From contig NZ_CP039252.1 in assembly GCF_004795855.1 (NCBI RefSeq), forward strand, positions 1,860,001 through 1,924,000: a DNA stretch of 64,000 nt, read 5' to 3'. A program made the position numbers and the translations under genes. The stretch's first letter is position 1. Each line of letters starts with the position of its first letter. The notes beneath the pieces are model-generated. The model saw only the letters and a program-made list of their open reading frames with translations, ran no database searches and was not told the origin of the DNA. The DNA is from Hydrogenophaga sp. PAMC20947 (lineage in GTDB: Bacteria; Pseudomonadota; Gammaproteobacteria; Burkholderiales; Burkholderiaceae_C). Positions 8,060 to 17,052 of this stretch are shown here, in pieces.

Positions 8060-9772
8060 TCAAGCGTCGGCTTCCTGCTCCTGTAACAAACGCCACATCA
8101 CCTTGCCACTCCCGCTTTTGGGGAGCGCTTCGACAAACTGCACCACACGTGGGCATTTGTAAACCGCCATGTTCTCGCGACACCATTCCACAATGTCTTG
8201 CTCGCTCACTTGGCCGCGCGCCTCGCCCCGCAAGACCACCACGGCCTTCACGCTCTCGCCCCGGTAGTCGTCCAGGGTACCGATCACACAGGCTTCGGCG
8301 ATCGCAGGGTGGCGGAACATCAAAGCCTCCACCTCGGCCGGCCAGACCTTGAAGCCGCTGGCGTTGATCATGCGTTTGAGGCGGTCGGTGATAAAGAAAT
8401 AGCCATCCTCATCCACGCGGCCCAGATCACCGGAGCGGAAATAGCGTTGGCCTTCGAACTCAACGAAAGCGAATTCGGTCGCATCGGGCCGCTTCCAGTA
8501 ACCCTGGAAAACCGACGGACCGCGCATGATGATCTCGCCCGCTTCACCGACCGGCATTTCTTTCAACGTGTCGGGGTCGACCACACGCGACTCCACGCCC
8601 ACAAAAGGCACCCCCAGGCATTGCTGCTTGGGCGCGTCGGGCGGGTTGCTGTGGGAAGGCGCAGCGGTTTCTGTCAGGCCATAACCTTCGGCAAACTGCA
8701 GGCCATAGGCCTCCAGCAAACGCTGGGCCACGGCCTGGGGCATGGCGGCTCCGCCGCCACCGATGTAGTTCAAGCTGGTCAGGTCGTACCTGTCGAAGTG
8801 GGGGCTGGCCAGAAGATCCATCACCATGGTCGGGATGTTGGTCCAGCTGGTCACCCGCCATTTGGAAATCAGCCGCCCCGCGAGATCCCGGTCCCAGCGG
8901 GGCATCAACACCATGGTCGCACCCAGGTAGAGCCCTGTGTGCATGCCGGTCACCATTCCGGTGATGTGGAACATGGGCACCACCACCAGTGAAACCGCTT
9001 CCGATGTCCCGTTGCCCCAGGCCGCGCCCGCCACTGCGTTGTGCATGATGCTCGCGTGCGTGTGCATGCAACCCTTGGGCAGACCGGTGGTGCCGCTGGT
9101 GTAGGGCAGCACACACAAGTCGTCAGGACCACGCGTGTGCTCGGGGAGCGCAGCGGTACTGGCCAGCGCCTCGGGCCAGTCACTGGCACTCCCCTGCGAC
9201 AGCAAGGGCTTCGCGTGGCGCGCTTCCAGCCAGGGCTTCCAGACATCGGGCACCTCAGCCCCCGGGCCAACCGCATCGCTGTAGTGGCTGATCAGCACAT
9301 GACTCAGGCGCTGCGCTTCAGGCAGGGCTTCGCTGGCTTTGTTAAGCTCACCAGCCAGATCCGCTGCGCAAATGGCCACGCGCACATCCGGGTCGGTGAT
9401 GTAGTGCTTGAGCTCCTCGGTGCGGTTCATCGGATTCACCGGCACCACGACGGCGTTGGCGCGCAAAATTGCGTAGTACGCCACGATCCATTGGGGGCAG
9501 TTCTGCATCAAAAGAATCACCCGGTCACCCGCCTGAACCCCTTGGGCATGCAGGTGCGCGGCAACCCGCTCGGCCTGCGCCTGCAAGTCTCCATAGCTCA
9601 AACGTTGGTCGAAGAACACCGTCGCGGCCTTGTTGGGGTAACGCTGTGCACTGGCCACCAGGTTAAACCAGAGTGACGTTTGGGGCGTCGAAATGCTGTG
9701 GGCCAGCCGCTTCGGCCAGAAACGGTGGTGTGCCCGCTCCGACACCTGAGGGGCCATTTCGCTGGTGTTCAT
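8060..9772 (-). CDS. Fatty-acyl-CoA synthetase (AMP-binding, FadD-like)
   Basis: About 570 residues. It activates a fatty acid with ATP and CoA through an acyl-adenylate. Adenylate-forming signatures are in order: YTSGTTGLPKG (phosphate loop), GYGLTETAAP, then RSGDLGRVDEDGYFFITDR and KRMINASGFKVWP in the mobile C-terminal domain, with the catalytic Lys in PKSGSGKVMW. The chain-length preference cannot be told; the sequence is closer to medium/long-chain ligases than to acetyl-CoA synthetase. An AGGAG precedes ATG 9772, whereas the open frame extends to 9868. Likely co-transcribed with the small membrane gene and acuI. Confidence 0.85.
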   Translation of the reverse strand: MNTSEMAPQVSERAHHRFWPKRLAHSISTPQTSLWFNLVASAQRYPNKAATVFFDQRLSYGDLQAQAERVAAHLHAQGVQAGDRVILLMQNCPQWIVAYYAILRANAVVVPVNPMNRTEELKHYITDPDVRVAICAADLAGELNKASEALPEAQRLSHVLISHYSDAVGPGAEVPDVWKPWLEARHAKPLLSQGSASDWPEALASTAALPEHTRGPDDLCVLPYTSGTTGLPKGCMHTHASIMHNAVAGAAWGNGTSEAVSLVVVPMFHITGMVTGMHTGLYLGATMVLMPRWDRDLAGRLISKWRVTSWTNIPTMVMDLLASPHFDRYDLTSLNYIGGGGAAMPQAVAQRLLEAYGLQFAEGYGLTETAAPSHSNPPDAPKQQCLGVPFVGVESRVVDPDTLKEMPVGEAGEIIMRGPSVFQGYWKRPDATEFAFVEFEGQRYFRSGDLGRVDEDGYFFITDRLKRMINASGFKVWPAEVEALMFRHPAIAEACVIGTLDDYRGESVKAVVVLRGEARGQVSEQDIVEWCRENMAVYKCPRVVQFVEALPKSGSGKVMWRLLQEQEADA

Positions 9773-10088
9773 CGTCAAGTCTCCTGTTGTTTTGCGGAAT
9801 GCAGCACAGCATACGGGCGGCTCTCCCAATCCCAAATGATGCAATGTCGCTCTCGGGACCACCCCCATTTATCACCCCTGGCACGAGAACTGCTTAGAAG
9901 CATGCGCTAGCGGAATCAGATGCCCAAGCCATGCTGTCATGCGTTTTATGCATGACGATCTCACGTAAACCCCGATGCAAGAGAGCTTGCCAGCGCCTTA
10001 CAGTTACCGTTCGCACGGAAAATGCCCACGCACTGTGAGCACCCGTCCTGGCAGCAACCTTTGCTATACCAATTGGAGTAAGTCACAA
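9773..10088. promoter_or_regulatory. Divergent intergenic region with a 7-bp inverted repeat (aapJ/acyl-CoA ligase)
   Basis: This 316-base gap separates the acyl-CoA ligase start from the aapJ start and must hold both promoters. At 9936-9956 it contains GTCATGC and GCATGAC as a perfect inverted repeat separated by seven AT-rich bases, a plausible operator. No convincing gene or terminator is present in the gap. Confidence 0.35.
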
Positions 10089-11117
10089 ATGAAATTGAAG
10101 TCCTTGAACCTTTCTTTGGCACTTGCCGCCGTTACCATCTTGGCAAGCGCCCCCGCTCACGCTGCCAGCAAAACCGTTGACGCCATCAAGGCCCGCGGTC
10201 AGCTGGTCTGCGGTGTGAACACCGGTCTCGCCGGCTTCTCGCAAGCCGACAGCAGCGGTAACTGGTCAGGCCTCGATGTGGACTACTGCAAAGCCGTGGC
10301 CGCCGCCGTGTTGAGCGATGCCAGCAAAGTCAAATACGTTCCCCTGAACGCTCAGCAGCGTTTCACCGCCCTGCAATCCGGCGAAGTCGACATCCTGTCG
10401 CGCAACACCACCGGCACCCTGTCGCGTGATGCTTCTCTGGGCCTGCACTTCGTGGGCACGAGCTTCTACGACGGCCAAGGCTTCATGGTCGCTAAAGGCA
10501 AGATCAAGAGTGCCAAGCAACTCAATGGTGCAGCCGTCTGTGTGCAGTCGGGTACGACAACCGAGAAGAACCTGACCGACTTCGCCCGCGCCAACAACAT
10601 CAAGATCAAGCCCGTGGTGTTCGAGAAGGTTGAAGCCGCTACCGGCGCTTACTTCTCTGGCCGCTGCCAGGCTTACACCACCGACGCTTCTGGTCTCGCA
10701 TCCACCCGCTCCAAAGAAGCCAAGGTGCCTGAAGACCATGTGATCTTGTCCGACCTGATCTCCAAAGAGCCTCTGGGCCCAATGGTGCGTCGCGGTGACG
10801 ACGAGTGGCTCGCCATCACCAAGTGGGTGCTCAACGGCCTGATCGAAGCCGAAGAATATGGCATCAAGCAAAGCAACGTGGAAGAGATGAAGAAGAGTTC
10901 CGATCCACAGGTAGGCCGCATGCTGGGCTCAACAGAAGACTTGGGCAAGCACCTGGGTCTGGACAAAGAGTGGCTGGCCCGCGCTATCGCGGCCACCGGC
11001 AACTATGGTGAAATCTTTGAGCGCAACGTGGGTCCTAAGACACCACTGAACTTGCCCCGCGGCAAGAACAACCTGTGGAACAACGGCGGCCTGATGTACG
11101 CACCACCCCTGCGTTGA
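10089..11117 (+). CDS. aapJ: General L-amino acid ABC transporter, periplasmic binding protein AapJ
   Basis: 342 residues including a clear signal peptide ending APAHA at about residue 25. It is the extracytoplasmic solute-binding protein of a polar amino-acid uptake system. TVDAIKARGQLVCGVN and the FTALQSGEVDILSRNTT segment are characteristic of the AapJ/BztA family, which binds a broad range of L-amino acids. The true start is ATG 10089, just before a textbook signal peptide; the open frame from 9975 lacks one. It is followed by an attenuator-like terminator and then the permeases aapQ and aapM and the ATPase aapP. Confidence 0.9.
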   Translation: MKLKSLNLSLALAAVTILASAPAHAASKTVDAIKARGQLVCGVNTGLAGFSQADSSGNWSGLDVDYCKAVAAAVLSDASKVKYVPLNAQQRFTALQSGEVDILSRNTTGTLSRDASLGLHFVGTSFYDGQGFMVAKGKIKSAKQLNGAAVCVQSGTTTEKNLTDFARANNIKIKPVVFEKVEAATGAYFSGRCQAYTTDASGLASTRSKEAKVPEDHVILSDLISKEPLGPMVRRGDDEWLAITKWVLNGLIEAEEYGIKQSNVEEMKKSSDPQVGRMLGSTEDLGKHLGLDKEWLARAIAATGNYGEIFERNVGPKTPLNLPRGKNNLWNNGGLMYAPPLR

Positions 11118-11135
11118 TCTAAACCAACCGGCCAC

Positions 11136-11188
11136 AACTGGCACAAACAGCCTCGAAATCCTCGGGGAAGTTTGTGCCAGTTTTTTTT
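11136..11188 (+). terminator. Intrinsic terminator/attenuator between aapJ and aapQ
   Basis: A perfect 13-bp inverted repeat, AACTGGCACAAAC at 11136-11148 and its complement at 11170-11182, runs into eight T residues at 11181-11188. Partial readthrough would let the binding protein be made in excess over the membrane components, as seen in other ABC transport operons. Confidence 0.85.
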
Positions 11189-11231
11189 ACGCTTGTGATT
11201 CCACCCAATCACGTATGGAAGCTTTCCTCCC

Positions 11232-12416
11232 ATGATTGAAGCCAGACCCCTACCCAAAAAGAAAACGCGCTCCATCTCCTGGAACAGCCGCGAAGGTCGC
11301 AGCGTCATTTATCAGATCGTGGCCATCGCCTCGGTCGCCGGATTCATCTGGCTGTTGGTCACGAATACCCTGGGCAACATGCGCCGTCGAGGCATCCAAA
11401 GCGGCTACGACTTCATGTTCCAGCCCTTTGGCTTTGATGTCAGCGAAACACTCATTCCTTACGACGTGATGAGCACCTACTGGACCGCTTTTGCCATCGG
11501 TCTGACCAACACACTCAAGGTGGCGATCATCGGCATCGTCCTCGCAACCCTCATCGGAACAATGCTGGGTATCGGACGTTTTTCCACCAATTTTCTGGTG
11601 CGCAAGGTTTGTTATGTGTACGTTGAAATTTTCCGAAACATCCCCGTCTACCTGCAACTGCTGATCTGGTACATCGTCTTTACCGAAACCCTGCCGTCGA
11701 TGGATGAAGCGTGGGAGGTTGGCCCCACGTTTCTGAGCAAAGGTGGCTTTTTCTTCCCTTGGCCCAATTGGGAACTGGGGCAGTCTCTTGCGCTTTTGGG
11801 CATGTTGTTGGGGGTCGTCGGCAGCTATGTATACGCAAGGAGCGCGCGGCGCCACTTTGACCTGACGGGTCACAGCCGCCCTGTGCTGCCCGTTGCCTTC
11901 GGCATCATCGTTGGCCTGGGTGTGGTCGGCTGGTTGATTGGCGGGGCACCGATGGCCTGGACGCTGCCTGAAAAAGGTGTGTTCATGGTCGAGGGAGGGG
12001 CAAATTTCAGCCCGGAATTTCTCGCGCTTCTGGTGGGATTGGTGTTGTACACCGCCTCGTTCATTGCGGAAATCGTGCGCTCAGGTATTGCCTCGGTATC
12101 GCAGGGACAACACGAAGCAGCCGCTTCACTGGGGCTGACCAAATCCTTGTCCATGCGTCTGGTTGCACTGCCTCAGGCCCTGCGCGTGATCATCCCGCCC
12201 TTGACCAGCCAGTACCTCAACCTGACCAAGAACTCATCGCTCGCGGTGGCTATTGGCTACCCCGACCTGGTGTCGATCGCGAACACCTCTCTGAACCAGA
12301 CCGGGCGTGCCATCGAAGCGCTGTCCATCGTGATGGCCGTGTACCTCACGCTTTCTTTGATCACGGCCTTGCTCATGAACTGGTTCAACGCCAGCGCCGC
12401 GATCCAGGAACGCTAG
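11232..12416 (+). CDS. aapQ: Amino acid ABC transporter permease AapQ
   Basis: 394 residues with a basic N-terminus and about eight membrane segments. The PAAT-type permease signature lies in the second half as EIVRSGIASVSQGQHEAAASLGL, the EAA loop that contacts the ATPase, followed by ALRVIIPPLTSQYLNLTKNSSLA. The insertion between the first membrane segments and the EAA domain is typical of AapQ/BztB and not of shorter HisQ-like permeases. It is 12 bases upstream of aapM, so the pair is certainly co-transcribed and probably forms the heterodimeric channel. Confidence 0.9.
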   Translation: MIEARPLPKKKTRSISWNSREGRSVIYQIVAIASVAGFIWLLVTNTLGNMRRRGIQSGYDFMFQPFGFDVSETLIPYDVMSTYWTAFAIGLTNTLKVAIIGIVLATLIGTMLGIGRFSTNFLVRKVCYVYVEIFRNIPVYLQLLIWYIVFTETLPSMDEAWEVGPTFLSKGGFFFPWPNWELGQSLALLGMLLGVVGSYVYARSARRHFDLTGHSRPVLPVAFGIIVGLGVVGWLIGGAPMAWTLPEKGVFMVEGGANFSPEFLALLVGLVLYTASFIAEIVRSGIASVSQGQHEAAASLGLTKSLSMRLVALPQALRVIIPPLTSQYLNLTKNSSLAVAIGYPDLVSIANTSLNQTGRAIEALSIVMAVYLTLSLITALLMNWFNASAAIQER

Positions 12417-12428
12417 GAGCTCAACAAA

Positions 12429-13532
12429 ATGCAAGACACATTCCAACCCATTGCACCGCGCTCCGTCCCCGGAGCCAGCGGTGGCGTCATAGCCTGGTTC
12501 AAGAACAACCTGTTTTCGAATCCGGTCAACAGCATCATGACGGTCATCATGCTGGCCGCCGTGCTGTTCACACTTTCCCAGGCCACCAGCTGGAGCCTCA
12601 CCCATGCGGTGTTCGGAGCCGACCTCGAGGCCTGCAACAGCGCCCGTGGTATCGGCGCCTGCTGGGGGGTGATCGCCGAAAAGGGCCGTTTGATCCTGCT
12701 GGGCCTCTACCCGCAAGAAGAACAATGGCGCCCCGTTGTCGCGACAAGCTTGATGCTCGGCGTGGTGGCTTTGAGCTGCATGCCCGCCTTCTGGAACAAG
12801 TCGCTGCTGATCATGTGGCCGACCATGCTGGTGGTGTACTTCACACTCATGAAGGGTGGTGTGCTCGGTCTTGTCGAGGTGTCGACCGATCAATGGGGTG
12901 GCTTGCCCCTGACGGTGATGCTCACGGTGATTGCGATGACCTTGGCATTCCCGCTGGCCATTATGGTGGCGCTCGGCCGGCGCTCCAACATGCCGGCCAT
13001 CCGGACCTTGTGCACCTTGTATGTTGAGCTTATCCGGGGCGTGCCACTGATCACGATCCTGTTCATGGCGTCGTTCATGCTGCCCCTGTTCATGCCCTCT
13101 GGTACCAACATCGATGTGCTGATCCGCGTGGTTGTGGGCATTACCCTGTTTTCGGCTGCCTATATGGCAGAGGTTGTGCGAGGTGGCTTGCAGGCGCTGC
13201 CCAAAGGGCAAACCGAGGCGGCCGCAACCCTCGGCCTGACCTTCTGGCAAACCCAACGCAAGATCGTTATGCCTCAAGCACTGACCACCGTCGTGCCCTC
13301 GCTCATGAACACCTTCATCGGCATGTTCAAAGACACCTCGCTGGTCACCATCGTTTCGCTCTATGACTTGACCGGTGCGGTTGGCCTGGCGCTGAATTCA
13401 GACGCTGACTGGCGCCCTTTCAAAATGGAAGGCCTGTTCTTCATTGCTGCGATCTACTTCGCCTTTTGCTTCGCCATGTCGCGCTACAGCCTATGGGTTG
13501 AAAAGCGCACCGCTGTGAGCAAGAGCCGCTGA
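12429..13532 (+). CDS. aapM: Amino acid ABC transporter permease AapM
   Basis: 367 residues, the second membrane subunit of the Aap system. It has about eight hydrophobic segments, a [16 protein letters not shown] stretch characteristic of the family, and an EAA loop containing [18 protein letters not shown] followed by [31 protein letters not shown] ribosome binding site overlaps the aapQ stop. With AapQ it would form the translocation pore fed by AapJ and powered by AapP. Confidence 0.9.
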   Translation: MQDTFQPIAPRSVPGASGGVIAWFKNNLFSNPVNSIMTVIMLAAVLFTLSQATSWSLTHAVFGADLEACNSARGIGACWGVIAEKGRLILLGLYPQEEQWRPVVATSLMLGVVALSCMPAFWNKSLLIMWPTMLVVYFTLMKGGVLGLVEVSTDQWGGLPLTVMLTVIAMTLAFPLAIMVALGRRSNMPAIRTLCTLYVELIRGVPLITILFMASFMLPLFMPSGTNIDVLIRVVVGITLFSAAYMAEVVRGGLQALPKGQTEAAATLGLTFWQTQRKIVMPQALTTVVPSLMNTFIGMFKDTSLVTIVSLYDLTGAVGLALNSDADWRPFKMEGLFFIAAIYFAFCFAMSRYSLWVEKRTAVSKSR

Positions 13533-13579
13533 GCGGCCCAACACATTGCACCCCCATTCGATTAGAAAGACGCCATTCC

Positions 13580-14335
13580 ATGAGCAACCAAGAAGCGCCC
13601 ATCATCCAGTTCGAAAAAGTCAACAAGTGGTATCCCAGCAATGGTTACCACGTGCTGCGCGACATTGATCTCACTTTTGCCAAAGGCGAAAAAGTGGTGA
13701 TCTGCGGGCCATCGGGTTCCGGAAAATCCACGCTGATCCGTTGCATCAACGCGCTGGAGGAATACCAGGAAGGCAAGATTACTGTCGACGGCACCGTGGT
13801 CGGCGACGACGTCAAAGGCGTGGACCGTGTGCGCCGTGAAGTCGGCATGGTGTTTCAGCAGTTCAACCTGTTTCCCCACCTGACGGTGCTGGAAAACCTG
13901 ATCCTTTCGCCCACCTGGGTGGCCAAGATGCCGCGCAACGAGGCGATAGAAAAAGCCATGGCCCAACTCGAACGTGTGCGCATCGCCGAACACGCCAACA
14001 AATACCCGCTACAGCTATCGGGTGGCCAGCAACAGCGGGTGGCCATTGCGCGCTCGCTCTGTCTGACGCCCAAGATCATGCTGTTTGATGAGCCCACCTC
14101 GGCACTCGACCCCGAGATGATCAAGGAAGTGCTCGATGTGATGATCGGCCTGACCGACCAGGGCATGACCATGCTTTGCGTGACGCACGAAATGGGTTTT
14201 GCGAAAGCCGTTGCCGATCGCGTGATCTTCATGGACCAGGGCCAGGTTGTTGAACAAAACACGCCTGAAGAGTTCTTCAACAACCCGCAGAACGAGCGCA
14301 GCCAAGACTTCCTGTCCAAGATTCTCGGCCACTGA
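13580..14335 (+). CDS. aapP: Amino acid ABC transporter ATP-binding protein AapP
   Basis: 251-residue cytoplasmic ATPase. Walker [10 protein letters not shown] is at about residues 43-51, the ABC signature [14 protein letters not shown] follows, Walker B IMLFDEP and the D-loop SALDPEM come next, and the H-loop His is in CVTHEMGFA. These are all intact, so it should hydrolyse ATP to drive uptake. The length and C-terminal [14 protein letters not shown] are standard for GlnQ/AapP proteins. It is the last gene of the aap operon and is followed by a strong terminator. Confidence 0.92.
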   Translation: MSNQEAPIIQFEKVNKWYPSNGYHVLRDIDLTFAKGEKVVICGPSGSGKSTLIRCINALEEYQEGKITVDGTVVGDDVKGVDRVRREVGMVFQQFNLFPHLTVLENLILSPTWVAKMPRNEAIEKAMAQLERVRIAEHANKYPLQLSGGQQQRVAIARSLCLTPKIMLFDEPTSALDPEMIKEVLDVMIGLTDQGMTMLCVTHEMGFAKAVADRVIFMDQGQVVEQNTPEEFFNNPQNERSQDFLSKILGH

Positions 14336-14361
14336 AGCACCTTCCGCTCGCGCAAGAACGC

Positions 14362-14402
14362 AAAACGCCGCACCGGCCATGGGGTCGGGGCGGCGTTTTT
14401 TT
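14362..14402 (+). terminator. Rho-independent terminator of the aap operon
   Basis: AAAACGCCGC at 14362-14371 pairs with GCGGCGTTTT starting at 14390 and runs into seven T residues at 14396-14402. It lies 26 bases after the aapP stop. Confidence 0.85.
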
Positions 14403-14477
14403 GGTCTGTACTCCGGTGAGATCCCGTAAGAATGCCGGCGCTTTCACGACCCATGGGCATTACCGCTGGAGACGCCC

Positions 14478-15251
14478 ATGAATTGCCAACCTCGCACTCC
14501 CTTGCTGATGGCCACGTTTGCCGCCGCGCTGTCCATATCCACCGCACAGGCGGCATCGTCAGCCCGTTGCGAAGTGCGATCTGGCGCTGAAGCACCTGCC
14601 ATCGTCGAGCTCTACACCTCTGAAGGCTGCAGCTCCTGCCCGCCAGCGGACCGCTGGCTGTCCACACTCAACGACCAGCGCCATGTACTGCCACTTGCGT
14701 TTCATGTGAACTACTGGAACCACCTGGGATGGCAAGACCGGTTCGCCACCCCGGGGACAACACAACGCCAGCACCAGGTGCGCGCCGTACAAAACGGCCG
14801 CTATGTCTACACCCCCCAGGTGGTGCTCAACGGGCAGGACCACCGCGGCTGGCACGGCCAATCACCTTCAGCGCTGCGTCAAGCGGGCCAAAGCCCAACC
14901 GATACCGCGCCAACTCTACTGATCCGCCGCAACGGCAACCAGTTGACGGCAACGGTGGGGTCAATACCCGGTCCAGCCGCACTGGCAGGGTACTGGGCAG
15001 TTTTGCAGGACGGTCTGGTCAGCAGGGTCACCCGCGGTGAGAACGCGGGTGAAACCCTGACGCACGATCACGTGGTGAGCCTTTACCAGCCGGTGCCGGC
15101 TTGGCCTGGCGACAAACCGCAGGTGCTGCAACTCAGCTTGCCGGAAGGGCCTCAATTCGAGGCGTTGAGAGTGGCCTTTGTGGTCACACAACCCGACCTC
15201 GTTCGCCCTGTGCAGGGCGCGGTCCTGAAATGCGAGAACCCGGCTCACTGA
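14478..15251 (+). CDS. DUF1223 thioredoxin-like exported protein
   Basis: 257 residues with a signal peptide ending STAQA near residue 25. The segment IVELYTSEGCSSCPPADRWL, with its CSSC pair, is the hallmark of DUF1223, a thioredoxin-fold family. The paired cysteines suggest a periplasmic redox or metal-linked role, but no activity is proven. YVYTPQVVLNGQ and HDHVV follow as in family members. It begins 75 bases after the aap terminator and is convergent with the degraded membrane gene of the copper cluster; its stop is directly adjacent at 15251/15252. Confidence 0.8.
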   Translation: MNCQPRTPLLMATFAAALSISTAQAASSARCEVRSGAEAPAIVELYTSEGCSSCPPADRWLSTLNDQRHVLPLAFHVNYWNHLGWQDRFATPGTTQRQHQVRAVQNGRYVYTPQVVLNGQDHRGWHGQSPSALRQAGQSPTDTAPTLLIRRNGNQLTATVGSIPGPAALAGYWAVLQDGLVSRVTRGENAGETLTHDHVVSLYQPVPAWPGDKPQVLQLSLPEGPQFEALRVAFVVTQPDLVRPVQGAVLKCENPAH

Positions 15252-15588
15252 TCACCGGTGGTTGCGGCGCCAACGATGGGCGAGCCCGGCCCGGACCAAC
15301 GCCAGTGCCGTGTCGTTGAGCAGCAGAAAACCCGGCTGATTCCAGGCCCAGCCTTCGAATCCCCAATAGGTCAGCGGATACAAAACAGGCGAAGGAAGGA
15401 ACTGTGCGGAATGGGTAAACACATCGATCACGATGTGCAACCGCCAGCCCAGCAAAGGCCACCAGAACACTGCGCCACTACCCGATCAACACCGTCACCA
15501 GCAACGCCGACATGGCGCTGTGCAAAACACGGTGCAGGTGGTGCGCCACGCCTGGATGAAAACCCACGTCAGCGGGTTGCACCCCCAT
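15252..15588 (-). pseudogene. Frameshifted small membrane protein at the end of the copper operon
   Basis: Two reading frames together make one plausible membrane protein. From ATG 15588 the first frame gives 34 residues (MGVQPADVGFHPGVAHHLHR, then a hydrophobic stretch ending VTVLIG) and stops at TAG. The next frame continues with FWWPLLGWRLHIVIDVFTHS and runs to the stop at 15252. Removing one G from a GGG run at the junction fuses them. The FWWPLLGWxLHIVIDVFTHS type of sequence recalls YdjM-like metal-dependent hydrolase membrane proteins. It is either a genuine pseudogene or a sequencing error. It starts 30 bases after the CusF-like gene. Confidence 0.55.
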
Positions 15589-15618
15589 CCCGCCGCAAAG
15601 GTTGGGATGCCGCTTGCG

Positions 15619-15969
15619 TTACTTGAACGGCTGCAGTTTGGCAACCACCATCTTGCCGCCTTCTTCGATCACCAAGAAACGGACCTTGTCACCCACAGCA
15701 AGGTTTTCCAGCATCGAAGGGTCCTTGGCCGTGAACACCATGGTCATGGGCGGCATGTCGAGGTTCTTGATTTCACCGTGCTTGATGGTGAGCTTGCCAG
15801 TGTCCTTGCTGACCTTGCGGATTTCGCCCTCGGTCATATCGGCAGACTCGCTCATTTTCATGTCCATGGTCGGCGCAGCAGCGGGTGCTGTCTGAGCCAC
15901 CGCAGGCAGGACCACGCCCAAAGGCAGGGCAATCAGGGCGGCCAAAGCCGAGGTGTACAGAGTTTTCAT
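15619..15969 (-). CDS. CusF-like periplasmic copper-binding protein
   Basis: 116 residues. A signal peptide ends near PAVAQ, followed by a Met-rich linker (MDMKMSESADM) and the CusF_Ec-type OB-fold domain. GEIRKVSKDTGKLTIKHGEI is followed by LDMPPMTMVF, where the Met residues and the upstream His match copper(I)/silver(I) ligands of CusF. The role is likely a periplasmic copper chaperone handing metal to an exporter or oxidase. It is the fifth gene of the minus-strand copper operon, 12 bases after the DUF411 gene. Confidence 0.8.
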   Translation of the reverse strand: MKTLYTSALAALIALPLGVVLPAVAQTAPAAAPTMDMKMSESADMTEGEIRKVSKDTGKLTIKHGEIKNLDMPPMTMVFTAKDPSMLENLAVGDKVRFLVIEEGGKMVVAKLQPFK

Positions 15970-15981
15970 GGAGAAATTCCT

Positions 15982-16485
15982 TCAGACGTAACGTTGAAAA
16001 ACAGTAGAAGTGCCATCGCGCGCGACCAGCAACACTTCATAAGGATCTTTGCGGCCACCATATTCAGGCCCATCCATGCCGGGCGAGCCCACAGGCATGC
16101 GCGGGACAGCCAGACCCAGCGCTTTCGGGCGTTCAGTGAGCAGGCGCTGTATATCGCTGGCGGGCACATGGCCTTCGATCACATAGCCATCGACCAACGC
16201 GGTGTGGCAAGAACCATACTTTTGGGGCAAGCCCAACCGGGCACGCATGGCGGTGTTGCCGGTGTCGAAGGTCTGCGCACGGAAGCCGCTTTTTTCCAGG
16301 TGCACGATCCAGTCCTTGCAACAGCCACAGTTGGGATCTTTCCACACCTGCACCAAAGGCACAGAGGTTTTGGCTGTCGACTGCGCCAGTGCCCAGCCCG
16401 GAATCCAGGCACTGGCAATCAGCCCGGCAAGGTGGCGCCGGCGCAGGCCGCGGTGTTCAATCCTTGTGGTTGCGGTGTTCATCAT
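15982..16485 (-). CDS. DUF411 (CopG-like) metal-binding protein
   Basis: 167 residues with an arginine-rich N-terminus and hydrophobic segment that looks like an export signal. Next comes the family motif DPNCGCCKDWIVHLE, a Cys-x-Cys-Cys site, then KYGSCHTALVDGYVIEGHVP with another Cys-His pair. DUF411 proteins (CopG) accompany copper and silver resistance genes, probably in periplasmic metal binding or redox chemistry. Its ATG overlaps the cupredoxin stop by four bases (ATGA), so both are translated together. Confidence 0.8.
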   Translation of the reverse strand: MMNTATTRIEHRGLRRRHLAGLIASAWIPGWALAQSTAKTSVPLVQVWKDPNCGCCKDWIVHLEKSGFRAQTFDTGNTAMRARLGLPQKYGSCHTALVDGYVIEGHVPASDIQRLLTERPKALGLAVPRMPVGSPGMDGPEYGGRKDPYEVLLVARDGTSTVFQRYV

Positions 16486-16988
16486 TGGGCTCCTTTGGCT
16501 GCTTTGACTTCGATCTTGCCCACCATACCGGCTTCAAAATGACCCGGCAACAAGCACGCGAAATCAAAGCTACCGGCTTGATTGAAAGTCCAGATGATTT
16601 CACCGGTCTTGCCCGGCGGCACGTGGGCCATGTACGGTTCGTCGTGCTCCATGTTGGGGAAGCGTTTCATCAACGCGGCATGCTCGGTCAACACCGTCTG
16701 AGTGCCCAACACCATCTCGTGCATCACCTGGCCTGTATTGGTCATGGTCAGGCGCACTGTATCGCCTTGCGATACCTCGATGCGATCCGGGGTGAAGCGC
16801 ATGCTGTCCAGCATCTTGATGTCGATGGTGCGCTTGGCCGCTTTTCCATCGCCGGCAATACCCCAATCCTTTTGCTCTTTCTTCACAACAGTTGGCTTCT
16901 TCATGTGAGCTTCGTCGCCATGCGCAAACACAGGCGACGCAAAAAGCAGACACAGAGGGGTCAACAACAGGGCAAGGGTTCGTTTCAT
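16482..16988 (-). CDS. Cupredoxin-domain (CopI/azurin-like) periplasmic protein
   Basis: 168 residues with a signal peptide ending PVFAHG. The C-terminal cupredoxin domain has type-1 copper ligands in order: His in QVMHEMVLG, Cys in FACLLPGH, the following His, and a Met in FEAGMVG. This is the set expected of a blue copper protein. CopI-type proteins act in periplasmic copper tolerance or electron transfer. It lies 64 bases after the multicopper oxidase gene and overlaps the DUF411 gene start. Confidence 0.82.
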   Translation of the reverse strand: MKRTLALLLTPLCLLFASPVFAHGDEAHMKKPTVVKKEQKDWGIAGDGKAAKRTIDIKMLDSMRFTPDRIEVSQGDTVRLTMTNTGQVMHEMVLGTQTVLTEHAALMKRFPNMEHDEPYMAHVPPGKTGEIIWTFNQAGSFDFACLLPGHFEAGMVGKIEVKAAKGAQ

Positions 16989-17052
16989 GTACAGGGCCTT
17001 TCAAGACTCAAAACTGGAAAATGATTCAACAGCGATCTTTCAAGATCGTTGC

